Source: Pyrus communis
Lineage: Eukaryota; Streptophyta; Magnoliopsida; Rosales; Rosaceae
Assembly: GCF_963583255.1 (NCBI RefSeq)
Contig: NC_084814.1
Coordinates: 16,776,464-16,840,463 of the forward strand
DNA: 64,000 nucleotides
Direction: 5' to 3'
Below are positions 21,010-31,876 of this stretch, one piece after another (position 1 is the first letter of the stretch; each line of letters begins with the position of its first letter). Below the pieces are notes generated by a model. It did no database searches. It was not told the DNA's origin and worked only from the letters and a program-made list of their open reading frames with translations. A program made the translations under genes and the position numbers.

Positions 21010-21168
21010 AGAAAAACTAATGAAAAAGCTTTGAAAATTTTGAGTTTTAATGATAAGTACAAAATAAAGGGTAAAGTGAATAGTATTAAGATTGACTTTT
21101 TAATGTAAAAATATGATTTTTCGTTAAAATAAACAGTACCGAAAGCTTTTCTTTAAAATTTCCTATTT
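21010..21168 (-). repeat. Dispersed ~160-bp repeat, copy 2 of 4
   Basis: Inverted copy of the family seen at 4060, with TAAAGTGAATAGTATTAAGA, GACTTTTTAATGTAAAAATA and CGTTAAAATAAACAGTACCG in order. Confidence 0.75.
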
Positions 21169-21724
21169 TCTATTCAGAGATTCGTTTTCGGGAAGGTAAT
21201 TAAATATAAAAGCAGGTGAGGCACCTGTCACTCATTTGCATGTAACTATGCCAGGCCCTGTTATGAAGTACCTGATGAAATTAAACACTAAGCCCTCAAG
21301 TCTCACGCTCATGTATACATTAACATACATAGAGCACAACATAATTATGGTTTTTGTTTATGATTTGGAGATACACACGCGCTTAATAAGAATAATGGGG
21401 ACATAAGATTCACCGCACTAGCCGAATAACTGATCACTGCGTGACAAGCGTTGTAAAGAAGTCCATACGATTGTTCCTTCTTTTAGGTGTAAGATGCATG
21501 AGATTTTCTAGCTACCACACAAGAAACAAAACATGTTTTTGCCCAAATTTAACAAAAACACATGAATCACATTAATACGACCATTCTTGTGTATGATTTG
21601 CTGATTCTCTTCAAACAATATTATTTTTCGATTACAATTGGATTTGTAATTAGTTTCTTGTTTAAAAAAAACATATGCGTGAATTTATGCTTAGAGAGAG
21701 AGTTGTATTATAGATCTTGACTAT

Positions 21725-22070
21725 TGACGACAACGACAACAATAAAGTCTTTTTTCACTAAGTGAGGTCCGTTATATGAACCTTAGAATATCATTGCGCA
21801 CGGTTCTATGTCACATCTTCCGTTAGATCCAAGTACTCTAAGTCTTTTCTTAGAGTCTTTCAAAATCCTTCTCGATCTTTCTCTATCCTTTCGATCCTGA
21901 ACATGTGTTCCGTAATCGCATCTTCTAATCGGAACGTCAGTAGACCTTCGTTTCACATGTCCAGACCGCCGTAATCGATTTTCTCTCATCTTTCTTTCAA
22001 TTTCAGCTACTCCAACACAGAGAAAAAAAAGAACACTAAATCTGCACCGTGTATAGTAGAATATAGGCAT
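21725..22070 (-). pseudogene. RTE-like LINE 3' end remnant
   Basis: The minus frame contains KMRENRLRRSGHVKRRSTDV, matching the C-terminal KMREnRLRWfGHVkRR motif of plant RTE-type LINE reverse transcriptases, here with RS in place of WF. After the frame end at 21783 comes an element-like tail in which TTTATTGTTGTTGTCG (minus strand) resembles the TTG-repeat 3' end of RTE elements. Only the last ~0.35 kb of an element is present. Confidence 0.7.
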
Positions 22071-23123
22071 TGAAGAAAATATATATACAAATTAAAACCC
22101 AAAGAAATTAAGTGAACATTATTTTTAACAATTTTCTAGTCAGCTCTACAACAACAACAAAATCTTTTCTCAATAAATAGTTTTTAGCCAGCTCTAAATG
22201 AATAAAAACGTGTCCACGCATATATGAGAGGACATTTTGGTAATTGAAGCAGAGCCTGTGGGAGACATGTCTGGGAACTTGTTGCTGTGGGAGATCAAGA
22301 ACCAAGAAGCTAATGTTGTAAAGCGTGTGAGCGTGTGAGCTTAATTTGTAGGCTTCCTCTCTTCTTCTTCATGCCTTGCCTTCAATATTTTATTCCTCTC
22401 AACTGCAGTCCACAGATTAGCAGCATCATTCACAAAACCCTAGCTGCAATAGAACTCACAGATATATAGACTTTTTGGGGAAAAAGAAATTACAAGTGCT
22501 TCTTTGTCGACCAATATGTTGGATTTCAAGTTAAGAAAAATAAATAAATTTAGAGTTTCAGCTGGGATTCTGTGAGTGAGGAAGCAGAGGCAGAACTGAA
22601 CAAAAAAGATTCGGTGCAATGGAAATCGAACTCAACTAATCCAGCTGACATGTTTTGATAAATCCTCCTAGAAAGAGGATCATATATAGCATAACCCTAG
22701 CTGAAACTGACGATAATAATTACTTTATCCATATATCCAAAGCTAATATAGAAATAGATAGATATATACATTAGTAGATATATAGCTAACTAAATTAATT
22801 TTATATAAGGCAGTAATATATATATAGATCCTTTTTAGTTAACCGACAAGATAAACTCATATAAGCGAAAAGTCAAGCTAATCTAGATATGGGCTAAAAA
22901 TACTCAAGGGATAAGTTCAAGCTCATTAATCATAGCTCATATCAAATAGGGATAGATGGAACTGAGATGAATCTTTTTATGGAGTTATTAAACATTTTAT
23001 AACTCATATATTAGTAATAATATAAGGTAAACGAAAAAAATTAAAGAGATTGAAGCAATTAATTAAGTATATATACGAATTAAAGCATGATAAAAATTAA
23101 AGAAAGAGGAACTGAAGTAATTA
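22071..23123. other. Spacer downstream of MIR319
   Basis: Lies 3' of the MIR319 hairpin on its strand, so part may be pri-miRNA tail. 22128-22190 read on minus has GAAAAGATTTTGTTGTTGTTG, possibly a second RTE tail. 22190-22640 is less AT-rich but has no sustained frame. 22740-23120 is AT-rich. Confidence 0.4.
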
Positions 23124-23302
23124 ATTAAGGGAGCTCCCTTCAGTCCAAGTACAGGAAGCTCAAGATTCAATTTGTCTCCCGCTTCATTCACACATTTACT
23201 GGGTGTCGTCCTGAGCTAATAACCCAGTATTTGGATGAATGACTCGGCAGCTAATTAAATCCTGTCGCCACCCATGAATGGACTAAAGAAAGCTCTCTTC
23301 AC
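23124..23302 (-). ncRNA. MIR319: MIR319 precursor hairpin
   Basis: Encodes a microRNA that directs cleavage of TCP transcription factor mRNAs (and some MYB mRNAs in the related miR159 group), controlling leaf growth and margin shape. The mature 21-nt sequence on the minus strand at 23148-23128 begins TTGGACTGAAGGG and ends AGCTCCCT, an exact match to the canonical miR319. The opposite arm AGAGCTTTCTTTAGTCC (23296-23280) pairs with it at nearly every position, allowing G-U pairs. Between the arms lie the conserved second duplex (GATTTAATT with AATTGAATC) and the blocks GAGTCATTCATCCAAATAC and GACAAATTG, which I recognise from MIR319 precursors. The stem is complete, so I expect a functional gene. 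A TATA-like box at 23494-23504 sits upstream on this strand. Confidence 0.96.
23128..23148 (-). ncRNA. miR319: Mature miR319 (3' arm)
   Basis: Exact 21-nt miR319 on the minus strand. The predicted star strand lies at about 23276-23296 with a 2-nt 3' overhang. Confidence 0.95.
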
Positions 23303-23365
23303 CACTATATAACCAAAAAATGAAATCTGAGGATAGAAGATTGCCCATGTCCCATAAAACCCTAC

Positions 23366-23368
<3 letters not shown>

Positions 23369-23398
<30 letters not shown>
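23369..23398. repeat. (AG)n microsatellite upstream of MIR319
   Basis: An uninterrupted AG run about 70 bp upstream of the hairpin on the MIR319 strand, where it reads (CT)n. CT-rich tracts are common in plant 5' leaders. Confidence 0.9.
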
Positions 23399-23400
<2 letters not shown>

Positions 23401-23493
23401 AAGACTAGGGTTGAGGGGTCGTGGATATTTCTTCTACTACGACTTTTGCCACCTCAAGCAAAGAGTCATAGATCTTCAGGTGGAGGAGAATGG

Positions 23494-23504
23494 CTTTATA
23501 TAAG
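23494..23504 (-). promoter_or_regulatory. Candidate TATA box of MIR319
   Basis: CTTATATAAAG on the minus strand, about 190 bp upstream of the hairpin base. With usual spacing, transcription would start near 23465 and the leader would include the CT run. Inferred from sequence only. Confidence 0.45.
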
Positions 23505-23549
23505 CAAAAAGAAAGGCTGAAATCAGAGTAGAAATATTTTATCATATAT

Positions 23550-23699
23550 TTAAAGGAAAACTAATTAAAACTTTAAGTTTTAACGGAAATGATAAAAATG
23601 TGTTGTAAGTGAATAGTACTAGAATTGACTTTTTAGAATAAAAATATGGTTTTTCGTTAAAGTAAACAATACGGAGAGCTTTTCGTTAAAGTTCCCTAT
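23550..23699 (-). repeat. Dispersed ~160-bp repeat, copy 3 of 4, in MIR319 upstream region
   Basis: Inverted copy of the family at 4060, with GTGAATAGTACTAGAATTGA, GACTTTTTAGAATAAAAATA and CGTTAAAGTAAACAATACGG. Its near edge is about 45 bp upstream of the candidate MIR319 TATA box. Confidence 0.75.
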
Positions 23700-24394
23700 A
23701 TTTAACTGAAAATATAACTTTAACCCCTAAAACTTAATTTTCTCCAAATAAAACCCGACATAAGTGTTTTTACTCAAATAAAACTCGTTTACTAGATTTC
23801 ATATCAACAAATTCATTAATTATGTTTGACTTAACAAATTTAAAATTTTATGGATGCCTAAAATACCCATATTTGAATGTTTGATGTAAAAAATTAATGT
23901 CATGGGAATTATAAGGCAAAATGAATGATTTTACTAAAAAAGCAATAATGTTTAATGTTATAAATTCATTGTCTAATATATAATAACAATATAGAACATG
24001 TCTAATATATGTACATGCTTAATTAAGGCACTAAAATTATATTTGACATATTAATGTAGGTAAATTATTTCACACACATATATAAAAAAATGCCTAATAT
24101 ATGTAAAAATTCATGCAAAATAATTTACCTAAAAAATAATGTTATTTGGTTCAAATAGTGCACCTACTATTAAAATTTTAAAATGTTAGATTGCTCAAAA
24201 TAATTTACCCTATATATCTATGTAAAATACATGAAAAATAATTTACCTACATAATAAAACAATATTATTTTATTTAATACTAATTTACCTACAAAATATT
24301 ATTAATTTACTTACAAATTATATTATTTGATAATCATAAATTTACATGTAGGTAAATTAATTACATATAATAATTTTTTAATATATGTTAGTAC

Positions 24395-24444
<50 letters not shown>

Positions 24445-24452
24445 CGTATAGT
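23700..24452. other. AT-rich spacer ending in (TA)n
   Basis: No gene. Repeated AATTTACCTACA-type motifs at 24040-24370 and a (TA)n run at 24399-24441 immediately left of the Tekay LTR. Confidence 0.5.
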
Positions 24453-24884
24453 TGACAAACCACGACCTAATTAGGGGCGTGCTGGTCGTCACGTGAGAAT
24501 GACGTAACCGTGTGCACAGTGCGGAAGCAAAATGATATAGGGAAAAACAAATAAATAAAAACCAACTACTAAAAGTACTGGCTAAAATAAGGTGTTAGTG
24601 CGAGATTAAGTGTGAAATACACAACTAGAGCATAAGTAACCTAAGTGTAGTCCAGGAGGACAAATACTAATTATACAACACCCAAAGGTGACCATACAAT
24701 GGTGATAATCTGTTAGAGCTGCCGTGGATTCCTCGCAAGCCACCAAAAAGGCACTCTTAACTAGAACTTGGAGGGGCGCAAAACAAAAAATGTGAGTGGG
24801 CAAAAACAAAGTTTTTCAAAATCATTACATTTCTCAAAAGTTCTAACATTTCGCCGTAAAACCTGTATAATTTCCCAGAAAATA

Positions 24885-24926
<42 letters not shown>

Positions 24927-26759
24927 ATATCACAACCATGCTCAGAATAGCAAAATTCACCAATATGCCATGTCAGATATCTCAGCATAAAAATATATGT
25001 AAACTAGGTGATATAAATCAACGCAAATGATATGTCAGCTGGAGTCACCTAACGTGACCTGTACGGCTGAATCTAGAGCTCATCCATCTAGCCGGAGTCA
25101 CTTAACGTGACCTGTACAGCTCAAATCCACATCTCAACAAATATACCTGCACACGAGTCGGAACCACCTAAAGTGGTTTGTATAACAGGACTGAGTGTAA
25201 ATAAATATGCTCAAGTGTTACGATCACGTGAAGACTGTGCGAATAATCGCGGGTCACCTACGAGTCGGAACCACCTATAGTGGTCTGTACGACAGGACTG
25301 TGCACCTAACTTGGATCCAAGATGAGTGTATGGTGCGGGAGGTGAACATCACGTGAAGGACTGTGCCCTAACCACGGGCGAGAGCACTAACACCGAGGTG
25401 CAGGTTTATGAACTCTTAACACATCTCACATAATCATCAATCTCACAACCATAATCTATAAATTTACCTGGCACTTACCTGTGCGTCCGCAGCACCAATC
25501 ATAAATATATGCAACTACTAATGCATGAGTAAATTAGGCATATACTTTGCATGGCATTTCAAGACGTATAATCATTCAAATTCATTTTATGGGAAAAATA
25601 CCAAGTATATAGGTATATACGGAAAACCAAAAGCCCACTTACTGGTATGTGGAAGGGTCGTAGCCCCCGAGCCTCGATTAACTGGCCTCGTCCTGAGGAT
25701 AGGTCTTACCTATATGCGAAACAACTATATAAACGTTAATTTAAAGTACAAAAATGAAACTAGCTAATAACTTCTCATACATTGCTCAAATGGGGTGTTT
25801 GAATATACCAACGTGATCTATTTAACACCACGAACATCCCCATATTTTTAGAAAAATTTTCCGACCACCCACACGTCGGCCAAGGCACGGCCAGACGCGC
25901 CAGCCACGTGTAGGCACGTGCCTGGCACATGTACGGAAACCCTAACGGCATTAGGGAATATTCCATCCAAAAATAGAATATACCGTTATATATACTTGAC
26001 ATCGTTAGTAACACCATTAGTATATTTCGTCAGAGTTGACGGAATATTCTTCGTCTTCTCTGGTGATCCTCGCCGGAGCCGCCGTTGGCCGCTGTCTGCG
26101 TCGTCGGAAACTGGAAAAATATTCAAAGCTTCATATCTCACTTGATTTTCAACCAAAATTCATGAAATTTGTACCAAATGAAGCTTACAATGAGAAGAAC
26201 ATAATCATACCACTTTTAGAACTTAAATCCAACGGAATTTCGTCGGAAAAACCCACAATAATCCGGCCAAACTTGAAACTTGCCAAACTCAACTTCCCGA
26301 CGTCCAAAACACTTTGTTTTTCTTTTCCGAGCTTCGTGAAGACATTCTAAAGCTCCCTAGAAGCTTAAAAACTTCTAAAAACTTCGCGATCATAATTGCA
26401 TGAACAGTGCACCAAATTGGGATTCTTGGTTTCTCGGGAAAACGAAGGCTTCACGTCCAACCAAGGTATCAATGGGTGCCTGAGCTTGCAAAGAACTCAA
26501 AAACACCAACAATGATCTCGATCCGTGCCTGAAATGGTTGATTGAAGGTTTGTCCGTACGGGTTGTACGTAAATGTAGAAAAATCCGAGAGGAAGGAGAG
26601 AAAGAGTCCACGGGATTGTTTGGGTGTGTGTGTGTGTGTGGTCCTAGTTGGCAACAAAACAACCAACCAAAACCAAATCACCCACTACACCAACTAACGT
26701 CCAAGGGCAAAATCATCATTCCACGCCATCAATAAAATAATTCGGGACGGGCTGTCACA
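24453..26759 (-). mobile_element. Tekay-type chromovirus 3' LTR (copy 2)
   Basis: On the minus strand it starts TGTGACAGCCCGTCCCGAAT at 26759 and ends GTTTGTCA at 24453, 2307 bp. On its internal side (plus 26760 onward) are a polypurine tract (minus AAGGGGGGTAGGT) and AATTTCGGGGACGAAATTTT, then the chromodomain end of the polyprotein, which fixes orientation and family. Four hairpin motifs lie at 25036, 25090, 25157 and 25264. A (TA)n run is embedded at 24887-24924. The rest of the element is missing beyond about 27060. Confidence 0.9.
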
Positions 26760-26818
26760 ACCTACCCCCCTTAAGAAAATTTCGTCCCCGAAATTACACA
26801 ACAACAACAAACAAATCA

Positions 26819-27073
26819 CTAGTAATCATAAAACAGGTGTGGATACATTTCTTTCATCCGATCCTCTGTCTCCCAAGTAGCCTCCTCAACTGAGTGATTT
26901 CTCCACAAAACTTTCACTAATCTCACAGTCTTATTCCTCAGAACCTTTTCTTTCCAATCCAGAATAGTCATTGGCTCCTCGTCATAAGTCAAATCCGGAT
27001 TTATTTCCAATGGTTGAGGAGATATCACATGCGACAGATCTGAAACATGTGTCAATAGTAGTACTATATACAC
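26819..27073 (-). pseudogene. Tekay/chromovirus Pol C-terminus with chromodomain
   Basis: A 5'-truncated piece of a Ty3/Gypsy polyprotein. From about residue 10 it reads HVSDLSHVI, then PDLTYDEEPM, KEKVLRNKTVRLVKVLWRNH and EEATWETEDRMKEMYP before a natural stop. This is the chromodomain tail of plant Tekay chromoviruses, a module that targets integration to marked chromatin. Homology ends near 27055, where AT-rich unrelated sequence begins, so integrase and RT are lost. The first ~10 residues are not part of the family. Confidence 0.88.
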
Positions 27074-28286
27074 ATAGGTAAATTATATATATATATATAT
27101 AGAACTTTTAGTAGTACAAAATACTATTGAACGTATGTATATTTATAGTAATACACTTTTGAATGTATTTATAAAAAGTAGTACGGTATACTTTTGAACG
27201 TATGTATATTTATAGTAGTACTGTATTCTTTTGAATGTATGTATATATATGTTAGGGGTAATAGTATGTGTAATAATTATCTTTTCTATTTGGCAGTCCT
27301 TTCCAAATTTGAGTTTTATTTGGATATTTAAAATTAGGTGAACTTTTATCTAGAAAATAAGAGTTGTAAGGGTCTATATATAAAGAACCCTATAATTTAA
27401 TTAGACATTACATATACTATATTTATTTAAAGAATTTAAAGGACGTTATTCATATTCTTTCTTCCTTTCATGTTGCCATGTACTGACACTTCTACCACCA
27501 ATCCCTTGCATCATGAAATGCCCATCACCTATATTTTTTTAGTTATTCGTTTACATATACCCTAGTTTTTGTTTTTTTTTTGTAATAATTTCATTTATAG
27601 TATGGTATATAGTACTTGAGGTAAGCTGGTTGAGTTTTGTTGGGTATGGACTATAAATGGTAATTCGGAATCATAAGGTGATTCGGGCGCCTAACTAAGA
27701 GAGCCATTTCATTTAGGACGAGACATAATGGGCGGGCACGAGCGGTCTGGTGTCCAAGCCAATGAAGCTGATGTTCTTCTTCGTAGAGTCCAAATAAAAA
27801 CCTAACATTGTTCTGTCTAACAACTAATTGGCTCTGAGAGCTTGGATCTCTCATATGATCATGTAGTACGAGATTTATTGGTTTCTACGAATCTTTCGTC
27901 TCTTTCAGTTTCTTGCATATGTTATAGTTTCAGATTTTTGTCTGCAAGTACCCTCTTATTGGTGTCATGTTCTTCATTTGTATTGAATCTTTTATGTTCC
28001 TCTTTTAGGAATGAAATATATATCGTGTTTTCCTTAAAACAAAAGCTGAGAAACAATGAACTATATTCTAATTCCAATACACACAAAACTCGCACATCAA
28101 CTACTATGTGTTTTCATTGGTATCATGTTCTTCTTTTGTATTAAATAATATAATACAACACTCACACATCAACTACTAGGTGTTGTTTAACTTAATTAAA
28201 ATACTATTGTACCTATTTAAATATAATGTTTTGTTATTTTTTTTTTAAGATGTGTATTGAAAATATTTATCTTTGGAGACAAATAT
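27074..28286. other. Spacer with short AT-rich tandem repeats
   Basis: 27100-27260 holds about three imperfect ~55-bp units containing TTTTGAACGTATGTATATTT and ATAGTAGTAC. 27650-27900 is of mixed composition with no recognised product. 27950-28150 contains a duplicated TTGGT.TCATGTTCTTC.TTTGTATT block. Confidence 0.5.
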
Positions 28287-28535
28287 TGTGGAGCAAAAAA
28301 TAATCAAGAAAATTATGGAGGTGACACATGGACTTTTGGGTGGAAAGGACAAAAGTACCCTCGAGGCACACCGGATTTCCCACACGCATGCAACGGACAA
28401 TAACGGCTCAATCAAGGAAGAGTCAAAGGTGATCAAAATGGTATTTATTCAAATCCCTCTCATCGCTCCTCATCAAATCCTTATTCAAAAGGTAACTCAC
28501 AAATTTCCTATTCAATTTAGGTTAATTGCCAAGTT

Positions 28536-28572
28536 AATTGCAAGATATTATTTCACATAATATCTTGCAATT
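28536..28572. repeat. Perfect palindrome in LARD-family LTR
   Basis: Arms AATTGCAAGATATTA and TAATATCTTGCAATT with a 7-nt loop. Equivalent shorter palindromes occur in the LTRs at about 38548-38575 and 42503-42531. Two LTR truncations in this family break at this point. Confidence 0.85.
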
Positions 28573-29752
28573 ATACTCACAATTTGACCATATATGACCG
28601 GCCTCTATTCTCCAAATAGCCCTATTTTCCCACTAAAAAGCTAGACAATTGGCTTCCCACAAACTCCAAAACACATCCTTTTCCAAATTCTAACTTTAGC
28701 ATTGGAGATTCTTCGGCCAAAGCCACATCATTCCTTGTGGGCGCGTGAGGCTTTTGGCCTCAATCTTAGGTGTTATTATTTTGTAGGTGCATTTTCGTCA
28801 AAGGAGAAGACGGTGAAAATTTGCATCCACAAATTGGTGCATTCATTGAGAGTTTGATTCACACGCTAAAAGAAGACTCTGACATTCAAAGTTTCTCATT
28901 TCTCGTTCGTAAATTTTTCATACTATCTTATTGCTAGAATTATTTAATTCTTTGAACAAAGGTAAAGAAAAAAAATACAATGGCGGGAAATTCGGAAACC
29001 ACGACGAATGGAACTTCCTACGTTAAAAGATTCGGATCAAATGGTAAAGGACGAGACGTAGCCCCTCCACAACGATCCGCAAGGCTCAATACGATGGCAA
29101 GATGAGCAACTTTGCCACCAAGGTGCACCACCACTATGGCAGCCACGGGGACTATCGTGGCAGTGAGGAGTGGGTCAGCTCTATAACAGCAAGGCCAGGC
29201 GTTAGAAGCAGCCCAAGTCACTGCCCCAGCAACGCAGGCCTAAGCCTCATCCATTTGGCGCACAACCCAATCTCCAGCCCACGCTGCAAGGCAGCCGAGC
29301 CAAGCCCAGCACAAGCTGGCCCAAGTCACTTCCTTAGCAGCGCAAGCCTAGGCAACTGTGGCAGGAGAAGCAGCTAAGAGCTCGCAGGCGTGAGCCCAAC
29401 ACGCTCATGAGTCGAGCCTAGGCCCAGCGCCTATGTGCACCGCACGCTGGGCAATCCATGCCAGCGGCCTAACCTGCTCAGGTGACTCAACCCGCTTTTG
29501 TGGTCCAATTCAAGGTCCAACCCATTCTCGTGGCGCTCTGGCCAGACCGGTTCAACCATCCCGGCTTCAAATTTTTGGACCGACGATTGAATCGGGGGTA
29601 CTTCACCCTATTTCTCCTCAGATTTGACATGTCCCAATTCAAATCTCACACCCAAAGTCCATCACACTTCCACTACTCAAGGAGACGCATAGCGTCTAAG
29701 CTCTTCCAACCCAAATGGTGAACAAGACGAGGCGTAAGATTGGTTCCACATC

Positions 29753-29980
29753 TTGCTGCCACAATTCATCCAGAGTTTCGATGAGCTTTCTTTGGTTTTC
29801 ACCAATGAGTATTCATCTTATTGCTCGATCAAAAAGAAGTCCGACCACTTATTCAACATGAAAAAGAACCCAAAGAAGTTGTTCTGCAACTATATGAAAA
29901 AGTTCAAAGGAGAGAAGGCAAAGATAGTCGGATGTAACGACTCGATAACTAGTGCAGTCTTCCAACTCCATCAATGTTGA
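29753..29980 (+). pseudogene. Gypsy-type gag remnant in element A
   Basis: A 75-residue piece with SFDELSLVFTNEYSSYCSIK, then KSDHLFNMKKNPKKLFCNYM and KFKGEKAKIVGCND, the pattern of the plant Retrotrans_gag domain (FxxLxxxFxxxY..., then LxxYxxRF). A normal gag is several hundred residues; upstream and downstream frames are broken by stops. The zinc knuckle is absent. Confidence 0.7.
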
Positions 29981-31099
29981 AGAGCCTATGGCGGGATCGC
30001 AGCTGCCCAACTCCATCAATGTGGCTTATGCCAAAGAAGTACCAAAATTCATTAATGGTCATATCCAAGTCAAAGAATTGGCTTAGATTGAGGAATCCCA
30101 CCATCACACGGACTGCATTTGGAGAACATTGAGCGGGGGCACACTTTATGGAGCAAAGCACTTCTTGGAAGAAAAGCGGCATGGGAAAAGTAAATCCCGA
30201 TACGAAGTAGTAAAGGTGAAACTTAATGGCTCTTTGAGCCCCACTACATGGCTCACGACTGCTACTTTCCTTGACATGCTTCACACGCACCCCAAACAGA
30301 ATGACATACCTATATGTTTCAAGGAAATCTTTGAACGAGTCATCAGAGCTAATTTTGAAATGAGCAGCCTTGAAGTAGCCCACTTGACTTAAAGATCCCT
30401 CTTGGCGATACAACGACGACACACCATTGTCACTCTTATGGCTTAAAGAAGACATACTCGAAGAAATTCTACAAAGATACAAGGAAGATCATTAGGCGGC
30501 TGCACAAAAAAATAAAAAAATAAAAAAATAAAGCACAAGCGCACCAGGCCCCATGGCCTAAGGACTAACCTGCCACAGGCCCAAGACCGCAGGAGCCCAG
30601 AAGTCATGCCAGACTCTACGGGCTGATCCCTTCTTCCTCGGCCCAATTTAGCTGGAATGAGAGGCAAGCTCCCCCCGCTTCTCCCACATTCTGTCTCTGC
30701 ACACGAGCATGAACTTAGCAAACCAGGAGGCACACACCTCCTTAACCCCACCTCAACAAGCCAGGCCCAAAGCCCAACCCGCTACTCATATGTCTGGCCC
30801 GCGCTAAGCCTAGCGCAGAGCCCCTAGCCCTCCAATCAGCTTAGCTCGAGCTGTGTCGCACCTAGCCCAACGTGCCGCCATTGCACCATGCCACCCACAA
30901 CAACATTGTCGTGGCCTTTCCAAGCCACCTTTTCACACATCCTTGACCCTCGTCAAGCCAAATTTCAAGCCTCGAGGCTCTAGAAAATTACGAAGACAAG
31001 GAAAAATTAATTTTTTTTCTTACCTTGGTGCAGAGTGAAGACGAAGAAAGCAACGAAAGACAATCTTTTGCATAGGGAAGTGTAGAAGACAAGGAAAAA

Positions 31100-31395
31100 T
31101 AATATCTTGTAATTATACTCACAATTTGACCATATATGGCCGGTCCCTATTCTCCAAATAGGGCCGGTCACTCCCTTAGAAATAGCCCTATTTTCCAGCT
31201 AAAAAGCTAGCCCATTGGCTACCCATAAACTCTAAAACACATTCTCTTCCAAATTCTAACTTTGGCATCGGAGATTCTTCGGCTAAAGCCCCTATTCATC
31301 GTGGGCACCTGAGGCTTTTGGCCGTAATCTTAGGTGTTATTATTTTGCAGGTGCATTTTCATCAAAGGAGAAGACGGCGGAAATTTGCATCCACA
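31100..31395 (+). repeat. Truncated 3' LTR of element A
   Basis: Begins inside the LTR at AATATCTTGTAATTATACTC, the right arm of the palindrome, and then follows the 5' LTR to its end. About the first 270 bp are missing. Confidence 0.85.
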
Positions 31396-31876
31396 AATAT
31401 TTCTTCCAATATGACATGTGTAAGAATGAGAACCACTTAGCAAGATTTTAGTATAAAGTTGGGGCTAAAACCTAAACTTTTAGCTAAGAAAATTTAGGTA
31501 GATCATCCTTATGTATTTTTATGAACATTTTAACCTAAAAATATTAATTTCGATAAATAAATTGAATTTAATTTTGGACTGTTAAATCTTTTTTTTTTTT
31601 TTTTTTTTTACCGTTAGATTTGATCATATTGAATCTCAGCAATTGGATTTAATGTACTTATATTATATTTCAAAATAAAAAACTTTGAATTTGAACCGGT
31701 GGATTAACCAACGGCCTAATCTTTACTACCATCGGCTTACAAAATAAGCGTTGGGATGAGATAAGGTGGCAGACAAAGCTGTCATTGGTGGATCCCACCC
31801 AATGTAGATTTTTTGTGTGCTAGAAAGTAGGGTGCAGTGGTCTTCAGTTTATGGGCGTGTGTATTCGCATTATGGG
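31396..31876. other. Spacer, nothing recognised
   Basis: AT-rich with a T run near 31590-31610. No gene or repeat end identified. Confidence 0.4.

Larger units (their letters stand above)
28287..31395 (+). mobile_element. LARD-like non-autonomous LTR element A
   Basis: The 5' LTR at 28287-28831 (545 bp) starts TGTGGAGC and ends GCATCCACA. The truncated 3' LTR at about 31100-31395 ends with the same bases. A perfect TSD AATAT flanks the element (28282-28286 and 31396-31400). The interior is GC-richer, with many GCCCAAG/GCCCAGC repeats, broken frames and one gag remnant. No protease, RT or integrase was recognised, so it depends on another Gypsy-type element. The first half of the 3' LTR and the end of the interior are deleted. 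Confidence 0.87.
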
